64,000 nt of DNA, from positions 3,707,997 to 3,771,996 of the forward strand of contig NC_012871.2 of NCBI RefSeq assembly GCF_000003195.3. Reading direction: 5' to 3'. The translations under genes were made by a program, and so were the position numbers. Of this stretch, positions 22,976-35,413 are shown one piece after another. Source of the DNA: Sorghum bicolor (Eukaryota > Streptophyta > Magnoliopsida > Poales > Poaceae). Each line of letters starts with the position of its first letter. The stretch's first letter is position 1. Under the pieces are notes generated by a model. That model had not been told where the DNA came from. It worked only from the letters and a program-made list of their open reading frames with translations, and searched no databases.

Positions 22976-24660
22976 TTTTTAATGGGCACGCCCTGCTGTC
23001 GTGATTTGATTTCTTACTGTGGACACTAGTTCCCTAGGCAGTGACGTCGCAATGGCTGAGGCTGGGTGGTGGCACCAGGCTAGCACAAAGCAGCTAATCT
23101 TAACCATTTTGAGAGCATGGGAGCAGTTAAACTGACAATATTGCTTCAAAAGTTCAAATGCTTCTATATGTATGGGAGTGTTGTGCATTTCGTTCTAGCT
23201 TTGCCCCGACTCTATTGTCTCCCTGCAGAGAGATCACATACACTGAACGAAAACAACCTACAAATAATCTGCAGTGCTGTTATTCAAACGTGCTGTAATC
23301 GCCTCCATTATGTTGATAGTAGATAGAGGCATAGGTAGTGTATGCATACAAACAGCTTGTACATATCTTGGTCTTTATTCATCTAATTCACTAACTAATG
23401 AGAAGCTGGACATTATCATAAAAAGAGCACTGCACTTTCATGTTTCCTTTGATCTGAGATGCTGAAATTGTGGATATTGTTACATATACGATCAAAAAGT
23501 TCAATCCAATCGAGCTCATTTGATTAAAAAGAGAGAAACTCTGCTCATCTGTCATCCCATACATAGTTATAAATATCCACAACCGAATTGGCACTACATC
23601 TGCAAGATTAGGACTCCGTAATGTACTAGTCAATAAATAAAGGGAGGACGGGTTCATCCAGTACAATAGCAGTTCTTTATTGATATTGGTATTCTGCTTA
23701 ACTAGGAAGTTCCCAAAAGCAAAATAAATTACAGAGTACAATCTACGAGTATCAAGGGAAGGTGAGAAGTAGAAGAAGAGGCATAAACAGTGCATTGCAT
23801 TGCATCTCTGAAGCTGCAGAAGAACTAGCTGTATTCTTGAAGCTGAGGCTGGGATTCTGAAGCTATCATAGTAACGAATAGGTCTAGGTGTGTTGGCTGG
23901 TTTTGCAGTGGGGTTCGCAGAAGGCCAGTAGTTGAACGATCGTAACTGAGATCTTTTGTTGCTCTGTTGCTGGCTTCTGGTTGTATATACACAAGATCTC
24001 ACGACGCAATAAAAAGAGAAAAAACACGGAACGCCGGCTGACAGGCCATGGATTCCTCACTGGATCCAGAAGAGATGCTCTGCTTCCCATTACACGTTTG
24101 ATTTCAAAGAAGAAGAGCACTGCATTTCCCATGCCCCTGATCTCAATTGATAACTAAGATAAGAAGAGGCTAAAACTCTGAGTCTGCTCGGTTGCATACA
24201 TAGGTTTCTATACGCAACCCTGTTATGTCGTCAGCAGGCAGACGTAGAAGTGTTAGGGTCTATTTGGCAGGACTTGGGCACTTGCTAAAATGGCTCTAGC
24301 TCTGACTTCTCTGTTATAGCAATTTCTCAATTACAGCTGAAACCGTTTAGATTTTTTTTTTGGCAAAACTAACTCCGATGAAAATTTTGTCGTACTTTCT
24401 ATCAAGTTCATGTCCATTTTCATATTCAAAATAGTACGTAGATAATATTGGAGGAGCCGATTGGAGCTCCAAACTTCGACTCCTTTGCTTGGGGTAGAAC
24501 TGATCCTACATCCCAGAAAGGTCGGTTGGCACAGCTCCCGAGTCGCAAGGAGCTGAGAAGCTAGAAGAAAACGCGAGCCAAACTGCGTTGCTCTGAATGC
24601 TTTCCCGAAACTGGATCATCTATGAGTACTCGAACAAAACCTTCCTGACATGGGACGGTA
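22976..24660. other. Intergenic, nothing recognised
   Basis: AT-rich sequence without conserved frames. A 203-codon minus-strand frame near 23391-24002 has no recognisable domain and looks fortuitous. Confidence 0.5.
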
Positions 24661-24684
24661 GATGCTTTGCGAACTAACATTCCA

Positions 24685-24709
24685 TTCCCCGGTGCTTCCT
24701 AGTCCCATT
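24685..24709 (+). other. miR2118-like site 3
   Basis: TTCCCCGGTGCTTCCTAGTC then CCATT is homologous to the sites at 17247 and 22387 but more diverged. Upstream ATGGGAC (from about 24651) is an exact 7-bp complement of its GTCCCAT end, with a loop of about 40 nt. Confidence 0.3.
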
Positions 24710-25004
24710 TATTACTAGTATTAGTAGTAATCTATACAGTGCCTTTGGTCCAACTGCCTAGCTAGGTTCCTCATTGTGTAATATGGCAACTGGGTATGCA
24801 CCTTGTTCTCTCTCACGCTCCCTGATGTGTTCCCTGTTGCAAATGCCACGGCCTTTATAGACCACAAATAAACACAAAGGGTAAGGGAAACACAAATTGG
24901 TGAAGAATATCTGCAGAAAGAGTAGGTGGGTTGCATTTCTTTCTAGTCAGTTCAGAGAAAATGAGAATAACCGCCGTTTGCTACGAAGTACAGTATATTG
25001 TTAA

Positions 25005-25130
25005 GGGCCCGTTCGGTTAAGCTTTCCCGGCCTGAAACGGCCCGGAACAATTCCAGCCCAATACATTTTATTGAATAGTTCCAGACCCAGAACAATTCCA
25101 GGCCATTCCGGGCCGCAAACGAACGGGCCC
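25005..25130. mobile_element. Tourist-like palindromic MITE
   Basis: This 126-bp element has near-perfect inverted ends GGGCCCGTTCGGTTAAG and GCAAACGAACGGGCCC. The 3-bp target duplications TAA lie at 25002-25004 and 25131-25133. The interior is itself an imperfect palindrome built of CGGAACAATTCCAG words. Confidence 0.85.
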
Positions 25131-25729
25131 TAAGAGAGATCAGTTACTTTTTTATTCATGCATCTGCACTTTTTTGTTCGTGCCACACCGTGTGCAGATG
25201 TGCTTTGTAGCCCATCGACCGTGCATCTGCACGGGCTAGTAAATAAATGAATGCGTCAGATTAATAAGTTGGTTACTTTTTTATTCATGGTGACTATTAA
25301 GATCGATTAATTATGTTAAAACCATTTAATTATATTAAGATAAATTAATGTAAAAAAATAAATAGATAGTATTAAAGATTGAACATGTCATAACTAGATG
25401 ACAACATTGTTGAACTTTATGTGTACTTCCTTCGGTCTAGTTTATAAGGTGTATTAATTCTAATATGGCACGTTCTCCTAAATTACACTTTGATCAGCCA
25501 TTCTTTTTATATTGTATGAGTATAGGCTTATGATTATTGTATAGTATATTTGATTACAAATCTAATAACACTAAGGTTGTGGCGATTTGTACTACTGCCT
25601 AAGTGTGAAGGTGCTACGGCACCAAAAGGTTTCAGACTAATGTCCCTACAAAACTACCCAGTCAAGCACCAAGATCTTAACTACGAGGCCACAGGAAGAA
25701 ATTTAGAAACTAATTGATGTTGGTCAAAC

Positions 25730-26000
25730 AGAGGTTTCATCAAGGGTCGCTCCATCTCAGAAAATTTTAATAGAACTAGTGCAGTATTGTCACCGCAACA
25801 AACACCCTAGCTACTGTTGTCCTTAGTCTTGACTTTGCTAAGGCCTTCGACTCCTTCTGTTGGGAAAGTCTGTTAACAAAGGGCTCGAGGACTCCTCGAT
25901 AACTGGTTGAGGTGGATGCAACAACTGTTTCACACCTCCCACACTCAGCAATAATGGTGAATGGCTGCCTAGGAAGCTGGATCAAATGCAAGTGTGGCCT
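25730..26000 (+). pseudogene. LINE reverse-transcriptase fragment
   Basis: In broken frames it reads QRGFIKGRSISENF and then LDFAKAFDSF, the conserved fingers/palm blocks of plant LINE reverse transcriptase. Frameshifts are present and both ends are missing. Confidence 0.7.
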
Positions 26001-26149
26001 CCGATCAAATGCAAGTGTTCGTTTAGCAGGGCTCTTTATTCGCTTAGCGGAGCTCTTCGTTTTGTTACAGCCTCCTTCTCCTCTCTCTCCTCCCCTCTCT
26101 CCTCCACCTCAACATTTAATCAGCTTACAACCAGTTGCTATACTTGCTC

Positions 26150-26700
26150 TTAGGTCCACAGCGACTCTACCATCTATTTCCCGTGTGCCTCTCAAGCATA
26201 TATATATATTTTTCCCTGTAAAGATGCGTAGTAGCTAGTTCTCCCTTGGAGATAAGGAATGGCATGGCATGTCATTTTTGGTCTTCTCATCAGCGAGCTA
26301 ACATATATATAACACTACTGCTTGATGAGGGAACATAGTGGCTTGCAAGTTATACAGCTATAAATGGTACATGTAGGGTGCAAACTGTAATATATAGGAT
26401 ATCAGATCGATTTGGACATATATATATCCGCCTCGAGCACATCCCACTGTGTTGCCTTCTTTGTTATTGATTCTTTATCGTGTATCTCTTTTTCTAAGAT
26501 TGGAGTAGAGTAGGAGTGTATCATGAAGTACTATCAATTCTAGTACTGATGGGAGGGACAGATGGAAATATATCATTCACTCTGTTTGCACTAGCATAGT
26601 AGCATGCAGTACTGTTAATTAAACCATGTCAAGATGCAATCAGAGTGAGCACAGCCCAAACTACTACTGAGAAAGAAAACAAACAAATAACATGTTTTTT
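26150..26700. repeat. Duplicated block c, copy 1
   Basis: It aligns with 32525-32745 followed by 35590-36235. Shared words include GGTCCACAGCGACTC, TTTTGGTCTTCTC, CGAGCTAACA, CTTGATGAGGGAAC and CCGCCTCGAGC. In the second copy a LINE lies between the two parts. Confidence 0.8.
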
Positions 26701-27169
26701 TAACACTCATATTTTTTTCAAGGTTGACTAGATTTTATATTACCTATGTCCAAGAAAGATTTATATTTTACCTAGCCTGGATTTATTTAGCTCAAGCTCC
26801 ACTTTTGTTTTTCACCTAAAGTGGTGAAGCTGGTTCTATTGGAGTTGACTTTGTAGCAAGCTGGAATTCAACTTGTTGGATATTTTGCTTTTTATCTTTA
26901 TTTTTTGTTTCATATACTCCCTCGGTCACTGAAAGCTTTAACACCTAAAATCTGTGTCAGTTAAACTTTTTAAATTTTGACCAACTTTATAGAAAATAGT
27001 ATCAATATCTATGACATAAAATGAGTATCTTATGAAAGTATGTTCCATGATAAATCTAATGGTACTAGTTTGGTACTATAAATCTTAGTGTTTTTTTCTA
27101 GAAATTTGATCAAAGTTTTAAAAATTGACTTAGGACAACTCTAAGTTGAAGCTTTCATAGCAGAGGAGT

Positions 27170-28980
27170 ATTTATGTACTCTTTCCGGGAAAGATCTGCA
27201 ACTTTCCAGGGAAATATTTGGGACTACCACTTCACACCAGAAAACTGAGGAAAGTTGAGATCCAGCCTCTCATTGACAAGATCGGCTCAAGATTATACCT
27301 GGATGGCAAGGAAAATTGCTATCAACGGCCACTCGTGAAACAATGGTAAAAACCGTGTTATCCTCACAGCCTTTCTACCACCTTGGCCTTCTTGGCGCAA
27401 AAATGGTTGATTAAGAGAATAGATAAAATCAGAAGGATCTCCTTGGCGTGGAGAATCACCAGAAAATGTCAGGGGAGAAGAGGGGGGGGGGGGGGGGCAT
27501 TCCCTAATCAACTAGCCATCCACATGCCGTCCAAAAGAAAAGGGGGCCTAGGAAATTTGGACCTTGAGAGATTTGCAGGGGCAATAAGGTTGAAATGGCT
27601 TTGGTTCAAACGGAAACAAAAAGATCGAGCATGGAACAATGACACACCATGTGACAACACTGATGTGGAACTTTTTAATGCATCCACTGTGTGGTACAAG
27701 TCAGGCAATGGTAAATCGGCATTCTCTGGACACCAAGCTGGATCAATGTTAAAGCAGCAAAAAGTATAGCCCCCAGACTGTTTGCAAAGTGCAAAACAAA
27801 AAAGATCAAAGTGGACAAGGCGCTGAATAACAACAAATGGATAGAACACTTGGTCCTGATTAATGACGCTGATGAACTCAAAGAATATGCTGAACTATGG
27901 GAGGTGATACAACAAATACAAGAAATAGTGAGATTGAAGATGATATTCGGTGGCGGTGGACAACAAGTCAACAAGTGGAGAGTACACGACTAGCAGTGCA
28001 TATAATATGCAGTTCACGGGATCCTTCAGTAAACATAGATTAACTCCAATTTGGAAAGCACAAACGGAACCTAAGTGTGTAGGTTCTTAGCGTGGACATT
28101 GCTACATCAAAAAATCCTAATTGCGAACAATTTAGCCAAGAGGAGCTAGCCAAATGATCCGTTCTGTAAGCTATGTGGAATTAAGCCTGAAATGCCTCAG
28201 CACCTGTGCAAGGATTGCACTTTCACAAAGGAGACTTGGACAATTCTTCAAAGTTGGTGCAACATGTCAGACCTCAGGAATTTAAACCAAGCTGGCTCTG
28301 TCTACAATTGCTGGAGAAAGAGTCGAGCCACCTTTGACAAAACAAAAAAAGAAAGTGTTTCATGGAACCATTATATATTTTTGGTGGCACATTTGGAAGG
28401 AGCATAATAGAAGAACATTCCAACAGAAGACAAAGGAGTCCAAGAGAAGTAGTTAGTTTATGCAAGGATGATATCAACCAATACAACTTGGCAATGCTTC
28501 CTAGAATGGCCACAAGTTGTTTAGTTCCCTTGGTGAAATGTTTTTTTAGCTACTGTAGTACTATCGTTTGTTTTTGGTAATTATTGTCTAATCATAGACT
28601 AACTAGGCTTAAAGATTTGTCTCATAAATTACAGCCAAACTGTGCAACTAATTATTTTTTATCTATATTTAATACTCAATGCATGTACCGCAAGATTCGA
28701 TGTGATGAAAAAATTTTAAAAAGTTTTTGAATTTCAGGTGTAACTAAACAAGGCCTTAGTCATTTTGGTTTTCAGTTTCGGTTGCTCCATTGGGGGCTTT
28801 TGTCCTTAATAGGTGTTAATGGGTTGCGTTTTAGTCGATTTTTATTTCTGTTGGGAGTGGTTGCAGGCTTTTTATCATGTTTTGGTGTTCCTTTGACCCT
28901 GGCTGAAGCGCTTAGTCAAGTAGTCGTGTTGTACTGAAACTTTTGCGTCATTTTTAAAATATATATATGTACTATCAGGT
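27170..28980 (+). pseudogene. LINE 3' portion, degraded, carrying a nested MITE
   Basis: Broken frames encode the C-terminal region of a plant non-LTR retrotransposon. KRKGGLGNLDLERF and IRLKWLWFKRK are typical of the RT-to-zf-RVT linker. They are followed by a zinc-finger-like stretch (CKLCGIKPEMPQHLCKDC) and a tail with a run of AT-rich sequence. A homopolymer of 16 G (27482-27497) disrupts one frame. The 3' part is split by the MITE at 28508-28755. Confidence 0.75.
28508..28755. mobile_element. GGCCTTGTTTAG-type MITE nested in a LINE
   Basis: The right end GTAACTAAACAAGGCC and interior words (CTACTGTAGTACTATCG, CTCATAAATTACAG) place it in the common family. The left end is degraded (GGCCACAAGTTGTTTAGTTC). 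Confidence 0.65.
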
Positions 28981-29039
28981 GTCTCGGCTGCATGACCTTG
29001 TAGGCTTTGTTTTAAAAAATACATGACCTTCAAGACATC

Positions 29040-30335
29040 TATGTTTTCGGACATGGCGCCGCTCACTCAGCCTCTTGCCACTTACACCTGTCTGCATGTG
29101 GCTCTCCTTGTCCACACATCTCAAAATATCCACCGTGTGGCTCTCCTCGCCCACTCCATCTGCTACTGCTTGCTCCCTCATCCACTCATCTGCTCTCTCT
29201 CTCTCTCTATCTCTCTATCTCTCTCTATCTCTCAAATCTACTGTAGCCTTCCACCACCCAACCCAGGAAACCCCAACCTGCGCGGAGCCCTCCCCCATCC
29301 CCCTCCTTAGCCGGAGCTCGAGCACGCAACAAAGGAGATCCATGGAGGTGGCGTCCTCTACCCATCCCAAGCCCTACGTGTCGTCCCCACCTTGGTGTGC
29401 CATCCCTCACCTCGACGGCGGCCATGGTGGCTTCCCGTGGTGGATCCATGGAGCATGACGCAAATCCAGCGGCGTGGTGGTCTCTTACACCCAGCAGATG
29501 ATGATGGCTCATCCCCCATCCCATCCATGGAGGCGGCTCGATCTGCAACCTCAACGACGCCCTCGACCTATGTGCCTCCCCTCTTTCCCCTTATCTCGTG
29601 GCTACATTAGATTTTGCGGTGTTACAACAATATATTTGAGATATTTCAGCTGTTGTTCTTTTAGTGTTGTAATAATATGTTTCTTAGTGTTTCAACTTCT
29701 TCATCGCAATGTTGCAATAGTACTGCTTTTTTGAGATGTTGAAGTATGTTTTAGTTGTTCAATCTCATGTTGCAGTAGTTGTTCCATATTGCTGCAGTGT
29801 TCGATGTTGTTGCAATAACATGTTGATAATGTGTTTGAACTAATTCAAATTATTTATTGTAGCAGTTTGTTCGGTGTTGTTGTAATAACATGTTCATGGT
29901 GTTTTAACTGGTTCAACTTATTTTGTTGCAAACAGTTTGTTTGGTATTATTAGAATAACATGTTCATAGTGTTTCAGTCGTTTCATTCTATTATTGCAGT
30001 GGCAAGCAGGGGAGGGAGGTTGGGGGTGAGCTGAGGGAGCGACCTGGTGGCGGGACGTAGGTGCTGAGGGGCCGCGGGACAGAGGTGCTGGTAGCCGATG
30101 AGGTTGGGGGAAGCGGAGATCCCGTACATATGGGGGGCGGGGGCTGGTGCCTTGCGTGGGGATTGGAAGTGGTTCCTTTCTCCTCCATGCGAGGGCGGGT
30201 GGAGTCGTGTTCCCATTGCTACTTTCTTCTCTTTTTCTTTCTCCGTGCAGGACGAGTGGGGGCAGGATGTATAAGACCTGACATCCGGACGCTAGCACCC
30301 AGATCGGACGTCCAGACGCTAGCAGTACTGCTTTT
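29040..30335 (+). mobile_element. Mutator-like or related non-autonomous element, copy 1
   Basis: A GC-rich stretch is followed by T-rich sequence dense in GTTGCAATAACATGTT-type words. The right end carries CATCCGGACGCTAGC and CGGACGTCCAGACGCTAGCAG. The element at 37680-39820 has the same parts in inverse orientation. A (CT)n run occurs at 29196-29236. The superfamily is a guess from the layout; no transposase was seen. Confidence 0.45.
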
Positions 30336-30379
30336 GTATTAATACTGAAGCTAGATGTACTTTGCATGATCTAAAAAAG

Positions 30380-31120
30380 ATTAATTGTACTGATAGATGA
30401 TAGGTTAGATGTGTACAAAGAACGACCACCACTATATGGCTTTAATTTAGTGGTTTCTAGATGCCGGTTGTTTTAAATTGGAGGAGTGCATAATTGCACC
30501 AGTTGTCTGTTCTAATTAACTTTATGTACCTTCTTCCTTTCACGCTTTGTTACTTCAGATCGAAGTAGTGCTTGTCAAAGAAAAAAAAATTAATTCATAT
30601 GTTAAAGCTGCAAGAAGGAATGAGATATCAAATTTAATCTAAACAAGTTGTAGCTTTAGCCGCGGTGTTTAATTAGCCATTATTTACAATGCAGTAACCC
30701 AATCGTTACCAGCTAACTCTGCGAGCTAATATGTAACCTGGCAGTAGGCTCTTGTTCACCATTTTGATCGATGCCACAGATAGCTATGAGCGTACAGTTT
30801 CTGCTGGGGCTTGACTAGTTGATTTGCACTACCAAATCCAGGGGCGGAACTAGGCCAAAATTTGAGTGACGGCTTACCGCTGATGAATCTCTATAGCTAC
30901 AGGAAAGAAGGTATGTTTTCTTTGAAAACCCAATTTTTGAGTTGGCAGCCCGAGCGCACTCTCCTAGTATGCTAAGGCTGCCGCTGACCCGAGCGAAATC
31001 GCCGTCTGGCGCCTGGCTGCAGGACTCTGCAAGTGAGGATATGGCAATACATGGATATCGTGCATTCCTATAGTTCCTGTCACGCACTGCGTGCATGCCA
31101 GGATTACTGGCAACTACGAT
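30380..31120. other. Intergenic, nothing recognised
   Basis: AT-rich spacer between the Mutator-like element and the next duplicated unit, with no coding region or clear repeat ends. Confidence 0.5.
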
Positions 31121-31129
31121 CCATCTTTG

Positions 31130-31151
31130 TTCCATGCCTCCCAATCCTATA
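31130..31151 (+). other. miR2118-like site 4, best match
   Basis: TTCCATGCCTCCCAATCCTA matches the recalled miR2118 core ATGCCTCCCATTCCTA with one mismatch in 16. A possible 5' arm at 31035-31056 pairs as AGGAT with ATCCT and CATGGA with TCCATG, with a poorly paired middle. This is a degenerate or relic MIR2118-type hairpin at best. Confidence 0.4.
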
Positions 31152-31199
31152 CAGTACGTACTAGAAAGAAAAGTGAGCTGCAATTCTAGCTCCCCTGGC

Positions 31200-31680
31200 C
31201 CGTGTTCGGTTTGTGGCGTGCTATTTGCAATGGTGCTACTCCTGCCATTGTGAACAAAGTTGCATTGGCATGGAGGTGTTCAAGGGCTCGATCGTGTGCC
31301 CCGGTAGCCAGTGCCACACGCAGCTTAAATAATACGTTTACCTGCCGTCCTCTCGCCCCCGTGCGTGAGCCGGCATCATCGACCGGACCATTATTGTACT
31401 ACCTACTGACGTGACCAGCTGACACATTAGTGCAAATCAACAGCACGCGACATATTTATATATACGTAAATAGTGCGAGTGTGTTCCACAGCCACACGGC
31501 CAGCATGCACATGAAATATCAGTGGTAGCACTTTTTTTTTGAAAAGAAAACAATCACATCATATCATATATCCTCATGCTCGAGACGAAGAAATCATGAG
31601 TATGATACGTTTCTGCTATGATAAAACGATTTGTATACATGGAGTCAATTAGAAGTTGAAAACAAATAGGATGTCAACTA
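31200..31680. repeat. Duplicated block a, copy 2
   Basis: Paralogue of 20620-21290 without the Tourist insertion. It follows directly on the miR2118-like site. Confidence 0.75.
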
Positions 31681-32744
31681 GATGCACACTTCGTGATAAC
31701 TAGTACTGGCGCCATCAATTTAGCGCATGTTAAAAATTGGTCTTAAATTGAATTTGTCGAAAAACAGGTTGTTTGCCTCGTAATATAATGTTGAGTTATA
31801 ATAAGTTAATGGTGTGGCCTTCTCGGAGCGCCGATGAGCACATTATACTATTCATGTGGTTGAGAGCTCAGGCATGAATTCCTCCAATTTGCGACCTATC
31901 ATAATATTTGTTATGTAAGTACGTATATGTTCATTTCATTATGAATCGTGACTGCATGACCAACCATTGTGAGTAGAATGTTAGATGTTCGGTGTATCAC
32001 ATTACTATTATATTTCTTATCCCAATGCAATAAATAAAAGATGGCGGCAGCAAACATCACATGGTGAATACGAAGGGACAAGGAAGAAATGCTGCTTTAT
32101 TATTGGAGATATGCTCCCAATGATGTCCATTATATATGACATACTTATTATTACTACGTATCTGATTCCTTTTATCATTGGAGATTGGTCATATTAAGGT
32201 GCAGTTCAGAAGTTCGTACGGTAATAGAAGCACGACAGGAAAAACAAAACGCTGTCGACTCGGCATGACGCATGAGGGGTTACTGTGAACTTTGAACTTT
32301 GTAAGATACTGTAACCCCCGCTGCCTGTGCTAGGATGAGTCACACACATGTCCCACGAGTCTTGTGCTAGCTGCCGCTGAGAAGAAGCTGTAGCCAACGC
32401 AGCCATAGCTTCACACGACCGCAAGCTGCATGAGAAGCAGACGGCTAAGGCGGCACACGCTGGAGTGTAGAACAATGTTGCATCAAGTCCCTCGATCCAT
32501 CTCTTGCTACACCTCTGCCCCCAGCAGTTAGGTCCACAGCGACTCCACCATCTATTTTCCGTGTGCCTCTCAAGCCTATGTGTATATATTTTCGTGCAAG
32601 TGTGCGGCAAAGTCATTTTTGGTCTTCTCCTCAGCGAGCTAACACACATATATATATAACACTTGATGAGGGAACGGAGATAAAAAAAAGTAGGCTTGCA
32701 AGTTACACCTATAAATGTAGAGGTAGGGTGCAAATTTTGTAATA

Positions 32745-35413
32745 GTGGGAGGTTATTCACATGGTCCAGCGAATGGGAACATCCGACTCTAGAGAGGATC
32801 GACAAAGTTTTTACCATCTCTGACTGGTTTCACAGTTTCTCTAACCACCGCCTACGGGCACTGTCCACTGATTCCTCCGATCATGCTCCGTTGCTGCTAC
32901 AAACCACAACCTCCCCTATGGGCAGTCAAACGCTTCCGTTTTGAGACCGTCTGGACACACTTCGATGGGTTTCTATAGGTGATCAATAGCTAATGCATGG
33001 GTCTGCCCAGTCCAAGATTTGGACCCCTTCCGGATGCTCGACTACAAATTGAGAAACACAACAAAAGCTTTGAAGAGTTGGAGCACATGACAGAGGCTCT
33101 CTTTTATCATTTTTGTGGCCTTCTCGGCACCCTGGCACCGAGATCACGAACCCTCAGGTTAGACATTCTGGACTTGCCACACCGAGATCACGAACCCTCA
33201 GGTTAGACATTCTGGACTTGCCACAGTAGACCTCTCAGCTCTAGATGCCTATTTTTTAGAAGATGAAATCTGGGCTGTCGTCTAGGTTTTCTACAAGAAA
33301 GCATAACCCATTATCAAGAATGACATTGTGGCTGCGTTCAATGCATTCTGGGCCTTGGATGGTTGAAGCTTTCACCTAGTCAATGAAGCAATCAGTGACT
33401 TTAGGTCTATCAGTTTGATTCATAGTGTTGCCAAACTGATCGCCAAATGCCTTGCATCTAGTCTGTCTAGATTCTTTGAGGTCCTGGTTAAGCAGAACTA
33501 AACAACATTCATTAGAGGTAGAAGCATACAAGACAACTTCAGAATAGTACAACTCTCTTGCAAGCTCTTGAACAAGTTGGGTGCCCCAACCATGCTTATG
33601 AAAATTGACATAGCAAAGGCCTTTTATTCATTATCATGGCCTTTCTTATTGGAGGTCTTGCAGTACGCTGGCTTCAGTAGACGTTGGTGGGATTGGATGG
33701 CTCTCATACTCTCCACTACGAGTACTAGAATTTTGCTAAATGGAAGGCCATGGGAGAGAATCTTCCATGCTAGAGGGTTGAGATAGGGTGACCCCCTGTC
33801 ACCTATGTTATTCATTCTCTCGATGGAGGTACTTAACGCCATCATCCATGGAGCAGAGCTTGATCGGCTCTTCTCCCATTGGGCACCAATGACATCACAT
33901 TCAGAGCCTCTTTCTATGCAGATGACATGGTAATCTTCATCAAACCAACAGGGCAGGACTTCCTAGCTCTTGCATCTATCATGGAGGCTTTTGAGCAGGT
34001 TTCGGGATTTTGGACCAACAAAAACAAAAGCATGGCCACACTGATAAACTGCTATGACGTGGAACTTCAATTGACTATTGATGTCTTTGGCTATACTATT
34101 GAGCCTTTCCCCTGTCGATATCTTGGTCTACCATTGTCAATCAGCAGGCTATATCAATCGGAGGAACAACCCATTGTCGACGCAACCGCCATATGCATAC
34201 CTACCTAGACATGTAACCTTAATTTGGCTAGGCGCACAACTTTGGTCTCCATGATGCTTTCGGCGATCCCGGTATATATCTCTATTGCAGTTTGTCTCTC
34301 GCCTTAGGCCATCGACTGCATCGACAGAAGCCGCAAAGCTTTCCTTTGGATCAGGGCACAATCAGTCACCGGTGGCAGGTGCTGGCTGGCATGGTGCACG
34401 ATCATGCACCCCAAGGAGCTGGGAGGCTTGGGAATTTATCCTTGATGCCTCGGGGTGGCTCTCTGGCTCAGATGGGAGTGGCTCAAGCGGATGGACCCGG
34501 CCAAAATGGCAAGCCCTCCCATCTAGGCTAGAGCGGACGATCCGGGCTTTCTTTCAGGTGGTCGTTCATGTCGAGGTGGGGAGCGGTATGAGCATGCTTT
34601 TCTAGACCGATCACTGGTTAAATGGACACTCCATTGGCCATATCGTTCATGCTATTTTGGCAATGGTACCCAGACGGCTATGATGTCGAACAGTCAGCGT
34701 GACGCTTAACAATTGCGCCTAGGCCATGGACATCAGGGGTGCTCGGACTGTGCAGGTCATTCTTGAGTACCGGCATATCAATGAACTTCTCTCGGGGTTC
34801 AGCTGAAGCTGGGCATTGATGACCATTTCGTCTGGCGCTTCACCCTTCATGGCTTGTATTCAGCCTTAGGCGATGTTCCTAGGTTCAACAAAGTTGTTGG
34901 GTGCTAGGCACTTGTGGAAGGCCTCTGCCCTGCCAAAGATTAAATTTTTCTCATGGCTCGCAATTCATAACAGGTGTTGGACGACATCGCAAAGAAAGAA
35001 GAGGGGGCTGCGGGAGTGTGATCTCTATGCTTTGTGCCACCAAGCTCCGGAAACATGGATCATCTTCTGGTTGGTTGTGCCTATGCACGGGAGGTTTGGG
35101 CAAGGCTGCGTGTGCTTGCTCCTTGCCGCAGCCAGCTTTGCACGAGGAGATGGCGGTCACTCAGTGGCTACGCGAGCTGAAACTGTCACCAAAAGATCTA
35201 CGCAGAAGCTTTGATGCCCTTTTCCTACTGGTCTCTTGGCTGCTTTGGAAGTAGCACAACAGTCGCGTCTTGGAAAGGTTCGCCACCATGCCGGCCTCTG
35301 GCTGTTGCTTGCCTTTTCTCATTCGTGCAGCAAGCCGTGGCTTGCGTTTTATTAAACGTCTGCTACCCTCCTAATGAAATATAAGCTTATTTGAGCACGG
35401 TCGCGAAAAAAAG
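32745..35413 (+). pseudogene. 5'-truncated LINE with reverse transcriptase and zf-RVT remnants
   Basis: It begins within the endonuclease domain (FTWSSEWEHPTLERIDKVF, then SSDHAPLLL) and continues with reverse transcriptase blocks (KIDIAKAFYSLSWPFL; FYADDMVIF holds the catalytic YADD). The C-terminal domain follows, and it ends in a short A-run at 35406-35413. Several stops and frameshifts make it inactive. A 44-bp tandem duplication lies at 33137-33224. Confidence 0.88.
33137..33224. repeat. Perfect 44-bp tandem duplication inside the LINE
   Basis: The unit starting ACCGAGATCACGAACCCTCA occurs twice without mismatch. A 44-bp insertion shifts the reading frame, so it inactivates the element. 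Confidence 0.95.

Noticed and set aside
23391..24002. 203-codon minus-strand frame
   Set aside because: No domain, composition like AT-rich spacer, no splice or homology support.
27482..27497. Run of 16 G as a regulatory or G-quadruplex element
   Set aside because: Sits within a dead LINE and is more simply a slippage product or an assembly uncertainty.
32206..32817. 203-codon minus-strand frame
   Set aside because: Spans the junction of block c and a plus-strand LINE, so it cannot be an ancestral gene.
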